Assembly: GCA_019694575.1 (NCBI GenBank)
Contig: JAIBBR010000044.1
Span: 1-36,203, forward strand
DNA from: Myxococcaceae bacterium
GTDB taxonomy: Bacteria > Myxococcota > Myxococcia > Myxococcales > Myxococcaceae
Direction: 5' to 3'
DNA length: 36,203 nucleotides
The stretch's first letter is position 1; every line of letters starts with the position of its first letter. Shown here piece by piece: positions 16,434 through 24,575 of the stretch. The position numbers and the translations under genes were made by a program. Below the pieces are notes generated by a model. The model saw only the letters and a list, made by a program, of their open reading frames with translations. It was not told the DNA's origin and searched no databases.

Positions 16434-17371
16434 TGTCGGGGCCCCGCCCACGTTTCGAGCCGCGTGCGCAACTCAACCACTTCGCGCGCCGACGGCTCGT
16501 CGCTCCATTTTGCAAGGTAGCGTTGGGTTTCTTGCAGCGCCTCAGTCAACCGGCCCGAGCTGGTGAGCTCGACTGCAATGCCGACGTGGGCTTCGGGCGC
16601 CAAAACCCCGTCGGGGAAGCGACGCAAATATTCACGCCATTGGGCGATCGCCGCATCGCTTGACTGACCACGGCTGCGCAGCGCCAACTCGAAGAGCGCA
16701 TTTTGCGCGGCCAAGTCAGAGCCAGCTGCTACCTCGGCCAAACAGCGCGCGGCCTCTTCAACATTGGTCTGCTGGCACCGTTCATCCTGCACTTCGGGCA
16801 TTTGTTTCAACCCACCCGGAATGAGCTCGCTGCCTCCCCCCGAGAATGCGGTGGCGGTGGCGGTCAACTGCTCGCCTTTCGACACCAGCCGTTCGGTTTC
16901 ACCCCGCCGTGCCACCACATAGCCTTCGTCGACGCTCAACACCGTGCGCTCAGGGGTGACGAAAGCGAGAAAACGGGCGGCTTTCCACGCTACGGTCATG
17001 TGCGGAGTCAACAGCTGCGTCAGCGTGTCGACAGGCTGGCCTTCGAGCTTGCCCTGGTGCAACACAATGCGATCACCTTGGCGCTCAGCCTTGAACGGGG
17101 CGCCTTTCACCGCCGCCACCGCGGGCCCGAGCGCGCGCGATTGCCACCCCCACCACCCCACCGAGGCGACAACCACCGTGCACGCGGCCACTGCGGCCCA
17201 TTTCATGCCCGTGGCGAACAACACTGTTTCACGTTGGGCCCGGTTTTCGAGCGCGCGCCATTTCGCCTCGGTCGGTAAATACCCGCTACCGTTACTGTCG
17301 AGCGCTTCACGCAGCAGCGCGCGCTCTGCCTCGGCGTTTTCGTCATCGACGATGCGTTTGGGTTCACTCAT
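16430..17371 (-). CDS. FecR/anti-sigma-like membrane protein with TPR-like C-terminus
   Basis: A 313-residue single-pass membrane protein. Residues 1 to about 50 are cytoplasmic and acidic, followed by a transmembrane helix (WAAVAACTVVVASVGWWGW, about 57-76). Then comes a periplasmic beta-rich FecR-like region (TLTQLLTPHMTVAWKAARFLAFV ... VDEGYVVARRGE). The C-terminal ~90 residues are TPR-like helices (WREYLRRFPDGVLAPEAHVGIA). It lies directly after the ECF sigma gene with a 4-nt ATGA overlap, the usual place of an anti-sigma factor, so it probably holds or tunes that sigma factor. No zinc-type HxxxCxxC motif is present in the cytoplasmic part. The start at 17371 is fixed by the overlap. Confidence 0.82.
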   Translation of the reverse strand: MSEPKRIVDDENAEAERALLREALDSNGSGYLPTEAKWRALENRAQRETVLFATGMKWAAVAACTVVVASVGWWGWQSRALGPAVAAVKGAPFKAERQGDRIVLHQGKLEGQPVDTLTQLLTPHMTVAWKAARFLAFVTPERTVLSVDEGYVVARRGETERLVSKGEQLTATATAFSGGGSELIPGGLKQMPEVQDERCQQTNVEEAARCLAEVAAGSDLAAQNALFELALRSRGQSSDAAIAQWREYLRRFPDGVLAPEAHVGIAVELTSSGRLTEALQETQRYLAKWSDEPSAREVVELRTRLETWAGPRQ

Positions 17372-17916
17372 GCCTCTTCCCCTTTGTGCTGCGCTTCGAA
17401 GGTGCCACTCGGCTGGCGTGCCAACGCTCTCGCGAAATCTTTGCGTGCATGAAACAGCCGGGTCCACACCGTGTTCAACGGGCAACCCAACAGCGCGGCG
17501 ATTTCTGGCCCGGAAAAACCTTCAAGCTCGAAGAGTACGAAGACGTCTCGCTTTGGCGCGCGCATCGTGGCCAGAGCGGCGTTCACCTGAAAAGAGGCTT
17601 GCTGCTGCTCAAGTCGCCGTTGCGGCCCTGACTCCTCTCTCAGCTCGGCGGTGTTTTCCAAGCTGACGAACGTCTTGAGCCGGTGCCACCGCCGCCGCGT
17701 GGCCGCCACTTTGACAGCAATTCCGTACAGCCAGGCGCGCTGATTTTCGATCTTTGCGATTTCATCTGCCCGGCGCATCACCACCAAGAAGACGTCGTGC
17801 ACAGCGTCGTCAACGTCAGCGCGAGGCACCCCCAAACGCACCAGAGCGCCCGCCAATGCTGCGGCGTGCTCGAAGTACAAGCGCTTGCTCAATGTTTCAG
17901 GCGGCTTGAGCCCCAT
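17368..17916 (-). CDS. ECF-type RNA polymerase sigma factor
   Basis: A 182-residue sigma-70 family factor of the extracytoplasmic function class. Region 2 (about 15-85) has the core-binding and -10 reading segment DVDDAVHDVFLVVMRR and RAWLYGIAVKVAATRRR. Region 4 (about 110-165) has PKRDVFVLFELEGFSGPEIAALLGCPLNTVWTRLFHAR, a helix-turn-helix that reads the -35. Regions 1 and 3 are absent, as in the class. It is translationally coupled to a FecR/anti-sigma-like gene and a VWA lipoprotein gene, which suggests response to an envelope signal. The gene upstream is an outer-membrane-like protein 32 nt away, so it may be read from the upstream operon as well as from its own promoter, which I could not identify. 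Confidence 0.92.
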   Translation of the reverse strand: MGLKPPETLSKRLYFEHAAALAGALVRLGVPRADVDDAVHDVFLVVMRRADEIAKIENQRAWLYGIAVKVAATRRRWHRLKTFVSLENTAELREESGPQRRLEQQQASFQVNAALATMRAPKRDVFVLFELEGFSGPEIAALLGCPLNTVWTRLFHARKDFARALARQPSGTFEAQHKGEEA

Positions 17917-17948
17917 GCGCGGGTAGTGACCTCACTGCGGTAAACCTT

Positions 17949-19007
17949 TTAAAAAAACGCACGTTGTACCCCGACCGACAACGAGCCTGCGAGCCACGAC
18001 ACCGGCACGGCACCGGCGCCGAGAACGATCCAGCGCTCCTCCCAAGGTTGCGCGGTAACCCCCAACTCGACGGTGAGCGACCAAGCGCCGGTCAACGGCA
18101 CACGAGCGCCGAGCAACAGCCCCGCGAGTGGAGCGAACACCACCCGCGGGTTGGGTTCATCAAACCCGCTGGGCACGAGCGCAGTGAAGCGGCCGCCGGC
18201 GAGCAACGCCCATTCCCACTGAGCAATGCTGAAAAAGTCTTGGGTAAAACGAAAGCCGACCACCGCGTCGCCGCCCCACCAGCCGATGTGGCCACCCGCC
18301 AGTGCCGCGGTGACCGGCGTACGCACCGTGGCCGCAACGCGCACCCCCCAACCCTCGTCGGTGCCCACGTCGGCCGCGAGGCCCGCTTGAGCGCCGAAGC
18401 CCGACGTCCAGTGAGCTCCCAGCGTCGCGCGCAGGGCCCATTGGCCGCTTTTCGGCGCGGGTGTGACGGGTGTTTCATTTTTCACCACCCCAATGGAGGG
18501 CGCCACTTCGGCCGGTGACGAGAGATCGACCGCCTCAATTTCTTCTTCGCCGCTGGCCGGCCCCGGCGTTTCTTCTGGCTTGGGCACGCTGCGCTTCACG
18601 CGTTGCCTCGCCGGCGGCTTGGGTAAAGTCGCCGTCGCCGCAGGCGATTCTGCCTTCAGCGGCGCCTGTGCAGTGCTGCTCACCCACGACGACACCAACA
18701 ATGCCACCGTCTGCGCGACATCGGGGCAAGCCGCGCCGACCGTCGTGAGCTTGCGGCGGCCGATCAGCTGACCGTCACGGGTGAGCTCGACATTCAGCAC
18801 CTCTGCTTCGAAGCGCGTCACCACGAGCCCCCAGCGGCCCTTGGGTGCCATTGCCATGCGCGCCTGTAACCGCTCGCCCAGTTGGGTGGCGGTCGGGCAC
18901 GCAGCTTCAGGGCTGACCTTGATGTTCCATTCTTGTGCATTCGCGCCGCAACTCACCACGGCAAGCAGCCCCCTCAGCACCCACTGAAGATTCGAGGTGA
19001 CGCTCAC
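17949..19007 (-). CDS. Exported outer-membrane-like protein with Pro/Ala linker
   Basis: A 352-residue exported protein of unrecognised family. It has an N-terminal signal peptide (LLAVVSCGANAQ, cleavage near residue 25). A globular part (about 30-115) has two cysteines (AACPTATQL and GAACPDVAQ), followed by a low-complexity Ala/Pro/Glu linker (about 115-195). The C-terminal ~155 residues have alternating hydrophobic strands rich in Gly, Trp and Phe and end in Phe (VGVQRAFF), as outer-membrane beta-barrels do. Such proteins are common in myxobacterial envelope operons. The start is a GTG with AAGGAG upstream. It lies 18 nt after the AgmX-like lipoprotein gene and 32 nt before the sigma gene. 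Confidence 0.75.
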   Translation of the reverse strand: MSVTSNLQWVLRGLLAVVSCGANAQEWNIKVSPEAACPTATQLGERLQARMAMAPKGRWGLVVTRFEAEVLNVELTRDGQLIGRRKLTTVGAACPDVAQTVALLVSSWVSSTAQAPLKAESPAATATLPKPPARQRVKRSVPKPEETPGPASGEEEIEAVDLSSPAEVAPSIGVVKNETPVTPAPKSGQWALRATLGAHWTSGFGAQAGLAADVGTDEGWGVRVAATVRTPVTAALAGGHIGWWGGDAVVGFRFTQDFFSIAQWEWALLAGGRFTALVPSGFDEPNPRVVFAPLAGLLLGARVPLTGAWSLTVELGVTAQPWEERWIVLGAGAVPVSWLAGSLSVGVQRAFF

Positions 19008-19025
19008 CCGGCCCGACGCTCCTTG

Positions 19026-20027
19026 CTATTGCGCCGCGCGATCGGCGAATACCCAGGAGTAAACCGCGCTACCACCCCCGGGGGGAAATCGCGCCGCTCT
19101 CACCTGCTGAAATAAGCATTGGTCCAACAAGTAGTCGGCGGCGTTGCGGGGCTGATTGCTCACATTGGCCACCACCGCGACCGAGCTGAGCTGACCTTCT
19201 TGATCAATATTCAAACGCATGCTGCGGCCGCCGGCCAAACCCGCCCGCCGCGTCAACGCCGTTTCCCAACACAGGCCAATGCCGCCCATGCGTGCCGAAA
19301 GGGCATCTTTCACCACTTGGGGGTCAACCACGCCCGTCACCGCGGCGCCGCGGCCGAAGTACCCATCGACATCTCCCGCTGGCTCTGGTGCGCCCTCGCG
19401 AGAAGTGAAGTCGAAACGAAAAGCCCGGGTGTTGGGCCACGCCGTAGAGCCAAGCACTGCCTCGACGCAGCGTTCGGTATCGGTGGCCGCGTTGAACTCC
19501 CCGCCGTCAGCAAGCACGCTGATTTTCAACACCGGCACATGCACCACGTCGAAGAGCGCGCCTTTGCGCAGGCCCATGCCACGCTTCAAGCACGCGCTCA
19601 CCAAAGGCGCGGGGTCCAACAGGCCGCGCGAGTCATCGAAACGGCCAGGGCTGAGCAACCGCACGTACGCCAGCACCGCCCAACCTGACGGAGCCAGTGC
19701 CGGAGGCCGCAGCTCCATGGGGCTCGCTGCTTGTCCCGAGGCGGGATGCGCCGCAAGCAGCTCTCGCACGCAACGACCGGTGGAGTTGCTCGCGCCATTT
19801 TGGACCTCGAACATCCATTCACTGCCCATGCGGGTGAAAACCAAACGCGCGGCCGCTCCTGCGTCTGCAGGCCAACACACCTCGACGACTTTCTCGAGCG
19901 GCACCCGCGGCGCTTCGGTCGCCACGCTGCGAAACTTCGCGCCACCTTGGCCCGCGCGCTCGTGCGCGCACGCCGCCACCCAAGGCAAGAACGACCACAG
20001 CGCCCAACGAGCAACGCGTGAAGTCAC
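19026..20027 (-). CDS. Lipoprotein with AgmX/PglI-like C-terminal domain
   Basis: A 333-residue predicted lipoprotein with a lipobox ending WVAAC near residue 20. The middle is unrecognised. The C-terminal ~100 residues resemble the AgmX/PglI C-terminal domain found repeatedly in myxobacterial motility and TonB-like proteins. It has a helix with a single Cys (GIGLCWETALTRR), a strand MRLNIDQEGQLSSVAVVAN, then a Cys-containing helix and CLFQQVRAARFPP. The paired cysteines of this domain are thought to form a disulfide. The GTG at 20027 has AGAGAGG eight nt upstream, overlapping the E2 stop region, which argues for cotranscription with the pyruvate dehydrogenase genes. Confidence 0.78.
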   Translation of the reverse strand: MTSRVARWALWSFLPWVAACAHERAGQGGAKFRSVATEAPRVPLEKVVEVCWPADAGAAARLVFTRMGSEWMFEVQNGASNSTGRCVRELLAAHPASGQAASPMELRPPALAPSGWAVLAYVRLLSPGRFDDSRGLLDPAPLVSACLKRGMGLRKGALFDVVHVPVLKISVLADGGEFNAATDTERCVEAVLGSTAWPNTRAFRFDFTSREGAPEPAGDVDGYFGRGAAVTGVVDPQVVKDALSARMGGIGLCWETALTRRAGLAGGRSMRLNIDQEGQLSSVAVVANVSNQPRNAADYLLDQCLFQQVRAARFPPGGGSAVYSWVFADRAAQ

Positions 20028-20038
20028 GGCCAGCCTCT

Positions 20039-21355
20039 CTAGAAAATGAGGCGCAACGGCACCTCGAGCATGTCTTTGAGCACCTTCAAATATTGCGCAC
20101 CCACCGCGCCGTCGATCACCCGGTGATCACCCGACAGCGTCACGGTCATCATCTGCCGCACCACCACTTGGCCATCACGTACTACCGGGGTCGGAGTGAC
20201 GACGCCTACCGCCAGAATCGCCGACTGCGGCGGGTTGATGATCGCGATGAACGAGTCGATACCGAACATGCCCAAGTTAGAGACGGTGATCGAACCACCC
20301 GTGTACTCATCAGGCTTGAGCGCTTTCTTCTTCGCCCGCTCGGCCATGTCGCGCACTTCAGCAGAGATCTCGCTGACGCCTTTGCGGTCGGCATCGCGCA
20401 CCACCGGCGTAATCAGCCCGTCTTCAATCGCCACCGCCACGCCCACGTCGACGGTGTTGAGCTGCAAGAGCTTGTCGCCGTCCCACACTTGGTTGATGCG
20501 CGGAAAACGCCGCACCGCCGCGGCCGTGGCCTTCACCACGATGTCGTTCACCGAAACTTTGAGGCCCATGTTCTTGGCCTGTTCACGAAGCTTGAGCGCC
20601 TCGTCCATCTCGATGTTGATGTTCAAATAGAAGTGCGGAACACCCGGCTTCACCTCAGTCAGTCGCTGCGCAATGACTTTGCGCATTTGGGTCAGCGGCA
20701 ACGATTGAGGAGGTGCGCCGGCGCTCGCGTAAACAGGTGCGGTCACTCGCGCCGAGGGAGGCGTTTCGGCAGCAGCGGTTTGTGGCGGTTGCGCCATCGC
20801 CTCTTCAACATCGCGCTTCACGATACGACCTTGCGGTCCGCTCCCGGTAATGCGCTTCAAGTCCACTCCGGCGTCTGACGCCATGCGCTTGGCAAGCGGA
20901 GAAGCGCGTAACCGCACGCCCGTCGCAGACGCTTCACCCGGCGCCTTCAACACCGGAGCAGCAGGCGGCTGGGGTTTCGCGGGAGCAGGCGGAGGCGGCG
21001 GCGGCGGCGCTGCTTTCGCTGGCAGGGGCGCCACGGGCTTGGGCGCCGGGGGCTGGGCAGGCGCGGGTTCAGCAGGGGGCGTGGCGGCCTTGATCTGCGC
21101 TTCGTCGATCTGCTCACCGGGCGCTCCGATGAAGGCAATGGGGCCGCCGACGGGAGCGAGCTCGCCCTCTTTCACCAAAATTTTCACCAACACGCCGTCT
21201 TCGTACGCCTCGATCTCGAGATTCGACTTGTCAGTCTCGCACTCGGCGATCGCCGTGCCCGAGCTGATTTTGTCGCCTTCTTTTTTCAACCAGCGGGTGA
21301 TCTTGCCCTCCTTCATGGTGGGCGAGAGCGCTGGTAAAGGCACCGCGGTGGCCAT
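20039..21355 (-). CDS. Dihydrolipoamide acetyltransferase, E2 of pyruvate dehydrogenase complex
   Basis: A 438-residue E2 subunit that carries acetyl groups from E1 to CoA. One lipoyl domain (about 1-80) has the lipoylated Lys in ETDKSNLEIE near residue 43. An Ala/Pro-rich flexible linker (about 90-145) follows, then the peripheral subunit-binding domain (RASPLAKRMASDAGVDL, SGPQGRIVKRDV). The catalytic domain (about 210-438) ends in the active-site DHRVIDGAVG motif. It lies ten nt after the E1 beta gene. The E3 dihydrolipoamide dehydrogenase is not in the window. A 2-oxo acid other than pyruvate cannot be excluded from the E2 alone, but the E1 pair fits pyruvate. Confidence 0.94.
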   Translation of the reverse strand: MATAVPLPALSPTMKEGKITRWLKKEGDKISSGTAIAECETDKSNLEIEAYEDGVLVKILVKEGELAPVGGPIAFIGAPGEQIDEAQIKAATPPAEPAPAQPPAPKPVAPLPAKAAPPPPPPPAPAKPQPPAAPVLKAPGEASATGVRLRASPLAKRMASDAGVDLKRITGSGPQGRIVKRDVEEAMAQPPQTAAAETPPSARVTAPVYASAGAPPQSLPLTQMRKVIAQRLTEVKPGVPHFYLNINIEMDEALKLREQAKNMGLKVSVNDIVVKATAAAVRRFPRINQVWDGDKLLQLNTVDVGVAVAIEDGLITPVVRDADRKGVSEISAEVRDMAERAKKKALKPDEYTGGSITVSNLGMFGIDSFIAIINPPQSAILAVGVVTPTPVVRDGQVVVRQMMTVTLSGDHRVIDGAVGAQYLKVLKDMLEVPLRLIF

Positions 21356-21365
21356 GAAGGTCTCC

Positions 21366-22346
21366 TTACCGGTACAGCACTTGGTTGACGGCGGCGATAA
21401 TGCGCTCGACGCTCGGTTGGGTCGCGGCTTCTAAATTCGCGGCATAGCTCATGTTGATGTCGAGACCGGTCACCCGTTGCACTGGCGCATCTAAATCGTC
21501 GAATGCCTCGCGCTGAATCAAGTCTGTCAACGTAGCGCCCACGCTGGCGAGCGGCCACCCTTCTTCGACAATCACCACCCGGTTCGTCTTACGCACCGAG
21601 GTCAAAATCGCTTCTTCATCGAGCGGGCGCAGTGTGCGCAAGTCGAGCACTTCGGCCGAAATGCCCTGATCAGCCAACTTCTGCGCAGCTTCATTGACGT
21701 ACCAAAGCAGCATGCGCGACCAGGTGATGATCGTCACCTGGTCGCCCGGCCGCTTGATGTCGGCCTTGCCAATGGGCACCAGGTGCTCGCCGTCGGGCAC
21801 GTCACCTTTCACGCCATAAAGCAGCTCGCCTTCAATGAAGACGATCGGGTTGTCATCGCGAATTGCCGACTTGAGCAAACCCTTGGCGTCAGCTGGCGTG
21901 GCGGGCGCCACTACTTTCAAACCCGGGCAGTGCACATAGTGCGCTTCTAACGCCTGGGAGTGCTGCGACGAGAGGCGGCCACCGGCCCCTCCGGGACCGC
22001 GAAACACTATCGGGCAACGCAATTGCCCCCCCGACATGTGACGCAGCTTGGCAGCGTTGTTGACGATCTGGTCCATCGCGAGAATCGCGAAGTTCCAGGT
22101 CATCATTTCAATGACCGGGCGCAAGCCGACCATCGCCGCACCCACGCCCAAACCGGCGAAACCGAGCTCAGAAATCGGCGCGTCGACCACGCGCGCGCTG
22201 CCGAACTTATCGAGCAAGCCTTGCGACACTTTGTAAGCCCCGTTGTAACGAGCGACTTCTTCGCCCATCAGAAACACGTTGGCGTCACGGCTCATCTCTT
22301 CGTTGAGCGCTTGATTCAATGCATCGCGGTACGAAAGCTCGCTCAT
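21366..22346 (-). CDS. pdhB: Pyruvate dehydrogenase E1 component, beta subunit
   Basis: A 326-residue transketolase-fold subunit, the normal length for heterotetrameric E1 beta. Motifs are YRDALNQALNEEM at the start, FLMGEEVARYNGAY (the Glu that activates thiamine diphosphate) and DAPISELGFAGLGVGAAMVGLRPVIE. Next come MSGGQLRCPIVFRGPGG and a C-terminal transketolase domain with DLRTLRPLDEEAI. With E1 alpha it decarboxylates pyruvate and transfers the acetyl unit to the lipoyl domain of E2. Its ATG overlaps the E1 alpha stop by four nt, so the two subunits are translationally coupled. Confidence 0.95.
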   Translation of the reverse strand: MSELSYRDALNQALNEEMSRDANVFLMGEEVARYNGAYKVSQGLLDKFGSARVVDAPISELGFAGLGVGAAMVGLRPVIEMMTWNFAILAMDQIVNNAAKLRHMSGGQLRCPIVFRGPGGAGGRLSSQHSQALEAHYVHCPGLKVVAPATPADAKGLLKSAIRDDNPIVFIEGELLYGVKGDVPDGEHLVPIGKADIKRPGDQVTIITWSRMLLWYVNEAAQKLADQGISAEVLDLRTLRPLDEEAILTSVRKTNRVVIVEEGWPLASVGATLTDLIQREAFDDLDAPVQRVTGLDINMSYAANLEAATQPSVERIIAAVNQVLYR

Positions 22347-23452
22347 CGCTTGGCTCCTTCTTTCACCACGCTCAAGTGACCCGCCTTAGGCTCCAGCTCC
22401 CACGAGACTTTCAATTGATCACCAGAAGGGTAGCTGGGCCACTCGACCTTCACGCCACGCACCCGTTCACGCGGGCGTTGGTCAGCTTCGCCCGGAGCAA
22501 CCCAGGTGTCGTGCTGCAGTTCTTCGAGCCCCGGTTCGAAAGAAGCCTCGGCGAATGCCACCGCCTCTTCACATTCTTTCTTCACTTCGGCATCGATGGC
22601 ATCGAGCTTGGCGTCGTCGGCGATCTTGCGCAGTACGATTTCGTCGCGCAGCTTGGGAATGGGGTCGCTCTTGCGCTCTTCTTCTACTTCTTCTTTGGAG
22701 CGGTAGGTGGCGGCGTCAGACATCGAGTGCCCACGGAAACGGTAGGTGTGGGCCTCGATCAACACCGGGCCTCTGCCTTTACGACAGTCGATGGCACACT
22801 CTTTCACCAACTCGAAGACCTTGAGCACGTCCATACCGTCGACGCTCTCTCCGCGCATGTTGTAGCCGATGGCGCGCTTGGCAATTTCGGGCTCGGCAGA
22901 CACGCGGCGAATGTCAGTGCCCATGCCGTAGCGGTTGTTCTCGCAAACGTAAATCACCGGCAACTTCCACTTCGCCGCCATGTTGAGTGTTTCGTGAAAC
23001 GCGCCCTGGTTCGCCGCCGCGTCTCCGAAGAAACACACCGTGACGCGATCTTCGTTTCGGTAGCGAGAGGCGAAAGCCATGCCAGCCGCGAGGGGTATTT
23101 GCCCGCCGACAATGCCGTAGCCGCCATAAAAATGGTGCTCGATGTCGAACAGGTGCATCGAGCCGCCCTTGCCCTTGCTGTAGCCGGTGGCCTTGCCGAA
23201 CAGCTCGGCCATCAGCATGCCGGGGTCGGCGCCGCGCGCGAGCGGGTGCGCGTGATCACGGTAACCGGTGAGCATGTAATCGTCGGGGCGCAATGCCTCG
23301 TGGGTACCGACCGCCACCGCTTCTTGGCCAATGTACAGGTGGCAGAAGCCCTGAATTTTTTTGAGGCCGTACGCCTGACCGGCGCGCTCCTCGAATTTAC
23401 GGAGCAGCACCATCTTTCGGTACATGCGGAGCAATAGTTCTGGGCTGTGCAA
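22343..23452 (-). CDS. pdhA: Pyruvate dehydrogenase E1 component, alpha subunit
   Basis: About 369 residues, the normal length of E1 alpha. It has the thiamine diphosphate and Mg motif GDAAANQGAFHE with CENN downstream, the phosphorylation-loop-like region YRFRGHSMSDAATYRSKEE, and GQEAVAVGTHEAL near the N-terminus. The start was placed at a TTG (23452), nine nt after AGGAG. It gives the usual N-terminus before LLLRMYRKMVLLRKFEER. A longer form from a TTG at 23515 is open but lacks support and would overlap the toxin remnant on the other strand. This gene heads the minus-strand run that continues into envelope and sigma-factor genes. Confidence 0.94.
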   Translation of the reverse strand: MHSPELLLRMYRKMVLLRKFEERAGQAYGLKKIQGFCHLYIGQEAVAVGTHEALRPDDYMLTGYRDHAHPLARGADPGMLMAELFGKATGYSKGKGGSMHLFDIEHHFYGGYGIVGGQIPLAAGMAFASRYRNEDRVTVCFFGDAAANQGAFHETLNMAAKWKLPVIYVCENNRYGMGTDIRRVSAEPEIAKRAIGYNMRGESVDGMDVLKVFELVKECAIDCRKGRGPVLIEAHTYRFRGHSMSDAATYRSKEEVEEERKSDPIPKLRDEIVLRKIADDAKLDAIDAEVKKECEEAVAFAEASFEPGLEELQHDTWVAPGEADQRPRERVRGVKVEWPSYPSGDQLKVSWELEPKAGHLSVVKEGAKR

Positions 23453-23491
23453 GACGAATGACTCCTGTTGGAAAAGCCGCTTGGGTCTTAG

Positions 23492-23760
23492 CGGATCAGA
23501 AGCTGCAGCGCACAACTTTCGCTCGATGGCCGGCTACGAGAGACAGGCCGTTGGGTCGTCGAAAGCCTCGAAGAAACACATGGCATTCAGCTGTCATCGA
23601 CGATGTTGATCGAGAGCACACGTCACGCCATCGATCTCACTTTTTCACGCGAGATCCTTACGATCGGCTCATCTCGGGCCACGCCTTGGCCTGCGGCGCC
23701 ACACTTTTGACGGCTGACGCGACGCTCTTGCGCCACGTTTCATGTGCCCGCTGGGGTTGA
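23492..23760 (+). pseudogene. Remnant of a VapC-type PIN-domain toxin gene, truncated and frameshifted
   Basis: Two plus-strand frames each carry half of a PIN-domain C-terminus. The first, from 23492, reads QLSLDGRL then RWVVESLEETHGIQLSS and STRHAIDL. The second, from about 23640, reads RDPYDRLISGHALACGATLL and TADATLL, stopping at 23760. This order is that of VapC-like toxins in which a xLSL segment and W-xx-ES helix precede HRDPxDRLI and GATLLTAD. The frames meet in a run of five T at 23641-23645, and one more T would join them. The N-terminal part with the first catalytic Asp is absent, because a stop precedes the first frame and the E1 alpha gene occupies the space. No antitoxin gene is seen. 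Confidence 0.7.
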
Positions 23761-23770
23761 CGAGCGCTCT

Positions 23771-24514
23771 TTACGTCATCGCAAAGTGCGGAATGGTCAC
23801 GATGCGCGGCTCGAGCTCCAACGTACGGCCAGAATGATCAGTGTTCAAATGAATGATCGCCGCGCCGGGAAAACGGCGTGCGTAATCATTGGCGTGCCGA
23901 GGCTCGTTGTCGAAGGCGGCGATCACCGTGCCCATCGTCTCGAGCTGCTGGTGCGCGGCACGCTTGTACACATCGTCGTCTTCTTGGAGCGAGGGCTTCA
24001 TCAACAGTGTCACCGTGCCCCCCGGCACCGGCATGCCACACTTCTTGAAGCATGCCACCGTGCCGGCGCGCATCGCTTCGTGGCGGCCCGTCACGTAAAC
24101 CACCTGCGCTCCGGTCGCCACGCACGCGTGTAAAAACGCCGCGGCGCCGGTCATCTCGGTGTCTTCGATGCAGTACTCGCTGGTGAAAAACCGCTCGGCC
24201 CAGAACGCCTTCGCTTCTTTATAGAGCCGCTCGGCGTCGACCTCGGGCAAACCCGCGGCCATCATCGCGCCCTTCAGATCCCACCCGCTCTTCCAGTGAT
24301 CTACGTGCGAGGCGACCAGCGGAGCCAGGTTTTTGAAGCGGCCGTACTCGCTCAAAATGCGCACTTGCCGAGCGCGGTTGTCAAACACGGTAGAATCGAG
24401 ATCGAACGCCAGCACGCTTTTCGCACCCATGGCCTTGGCGCGTGCCAGCACGGCGGTGAGCGAATGGGCCCAGTCAGCTTTGATGCGCTGGGTGAAGTCA
24501 GAAAAGTCAGTCAT
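23771..24514 (-). CDS. HAD-superfamily phosphatase
   Basis: A 247-residue haloacid dehalogenase fold protein. Motif I is AFDLDSTVFDN (nucleophile and acid/base Asp near residues 37-39). A helical cap of about 80 residues follows, then motif II VYVTGR near 141, motif III Lys in LLMKPS near 170, and motif IV AAFDNEPRH near 200. DxDST and FDN are typical of phosphohydrolases that act on small molecules or nucleotides; the substrate is unknown. There is no signal peptide, which separates it from the secreted acid phosphatase branch. The ATG at 24514 has no clear ribosome site. The gene ends ten nt from the toxin remnant on the other strand. Confidence 0.85.
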   Translation of the reverse strand: MTDFSDFTQRIKADWAHSLTAVLARAKAMGAKSVLAFDLDSTVFDNRARQVRILSEYGRFKNLAPLVASHVDHWKSGWDLKGAMMAAGLPEVDAERLYKEAKAFWAERFFTSEYCIEDTEMTGAAAFLHACVATGAQVVYVTGRHEAMRAGTVACFKKCGMPVPGGTVTLLMKPSLQEDDDVYKRAAHQQLETMGTVIAAFDNEPRHANDYARRFPGAAIIHLNTDHSGRTLELEPRIVTIPHFAMT

Positions 24515-24575
24515 CGAAGAGGCGGGCTGTAACAGAGCCGAGGCCAGACTTCACCTGTGATTGAAAGTGTGCAGT

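Noticed and set aside
23458-23760. A single intact 100-residue gene.
   Set aside because: Only its second half looks like a protein (PIN C-terminus); the first half of that domain is in another frame, so a frameshifted relic explains it better.
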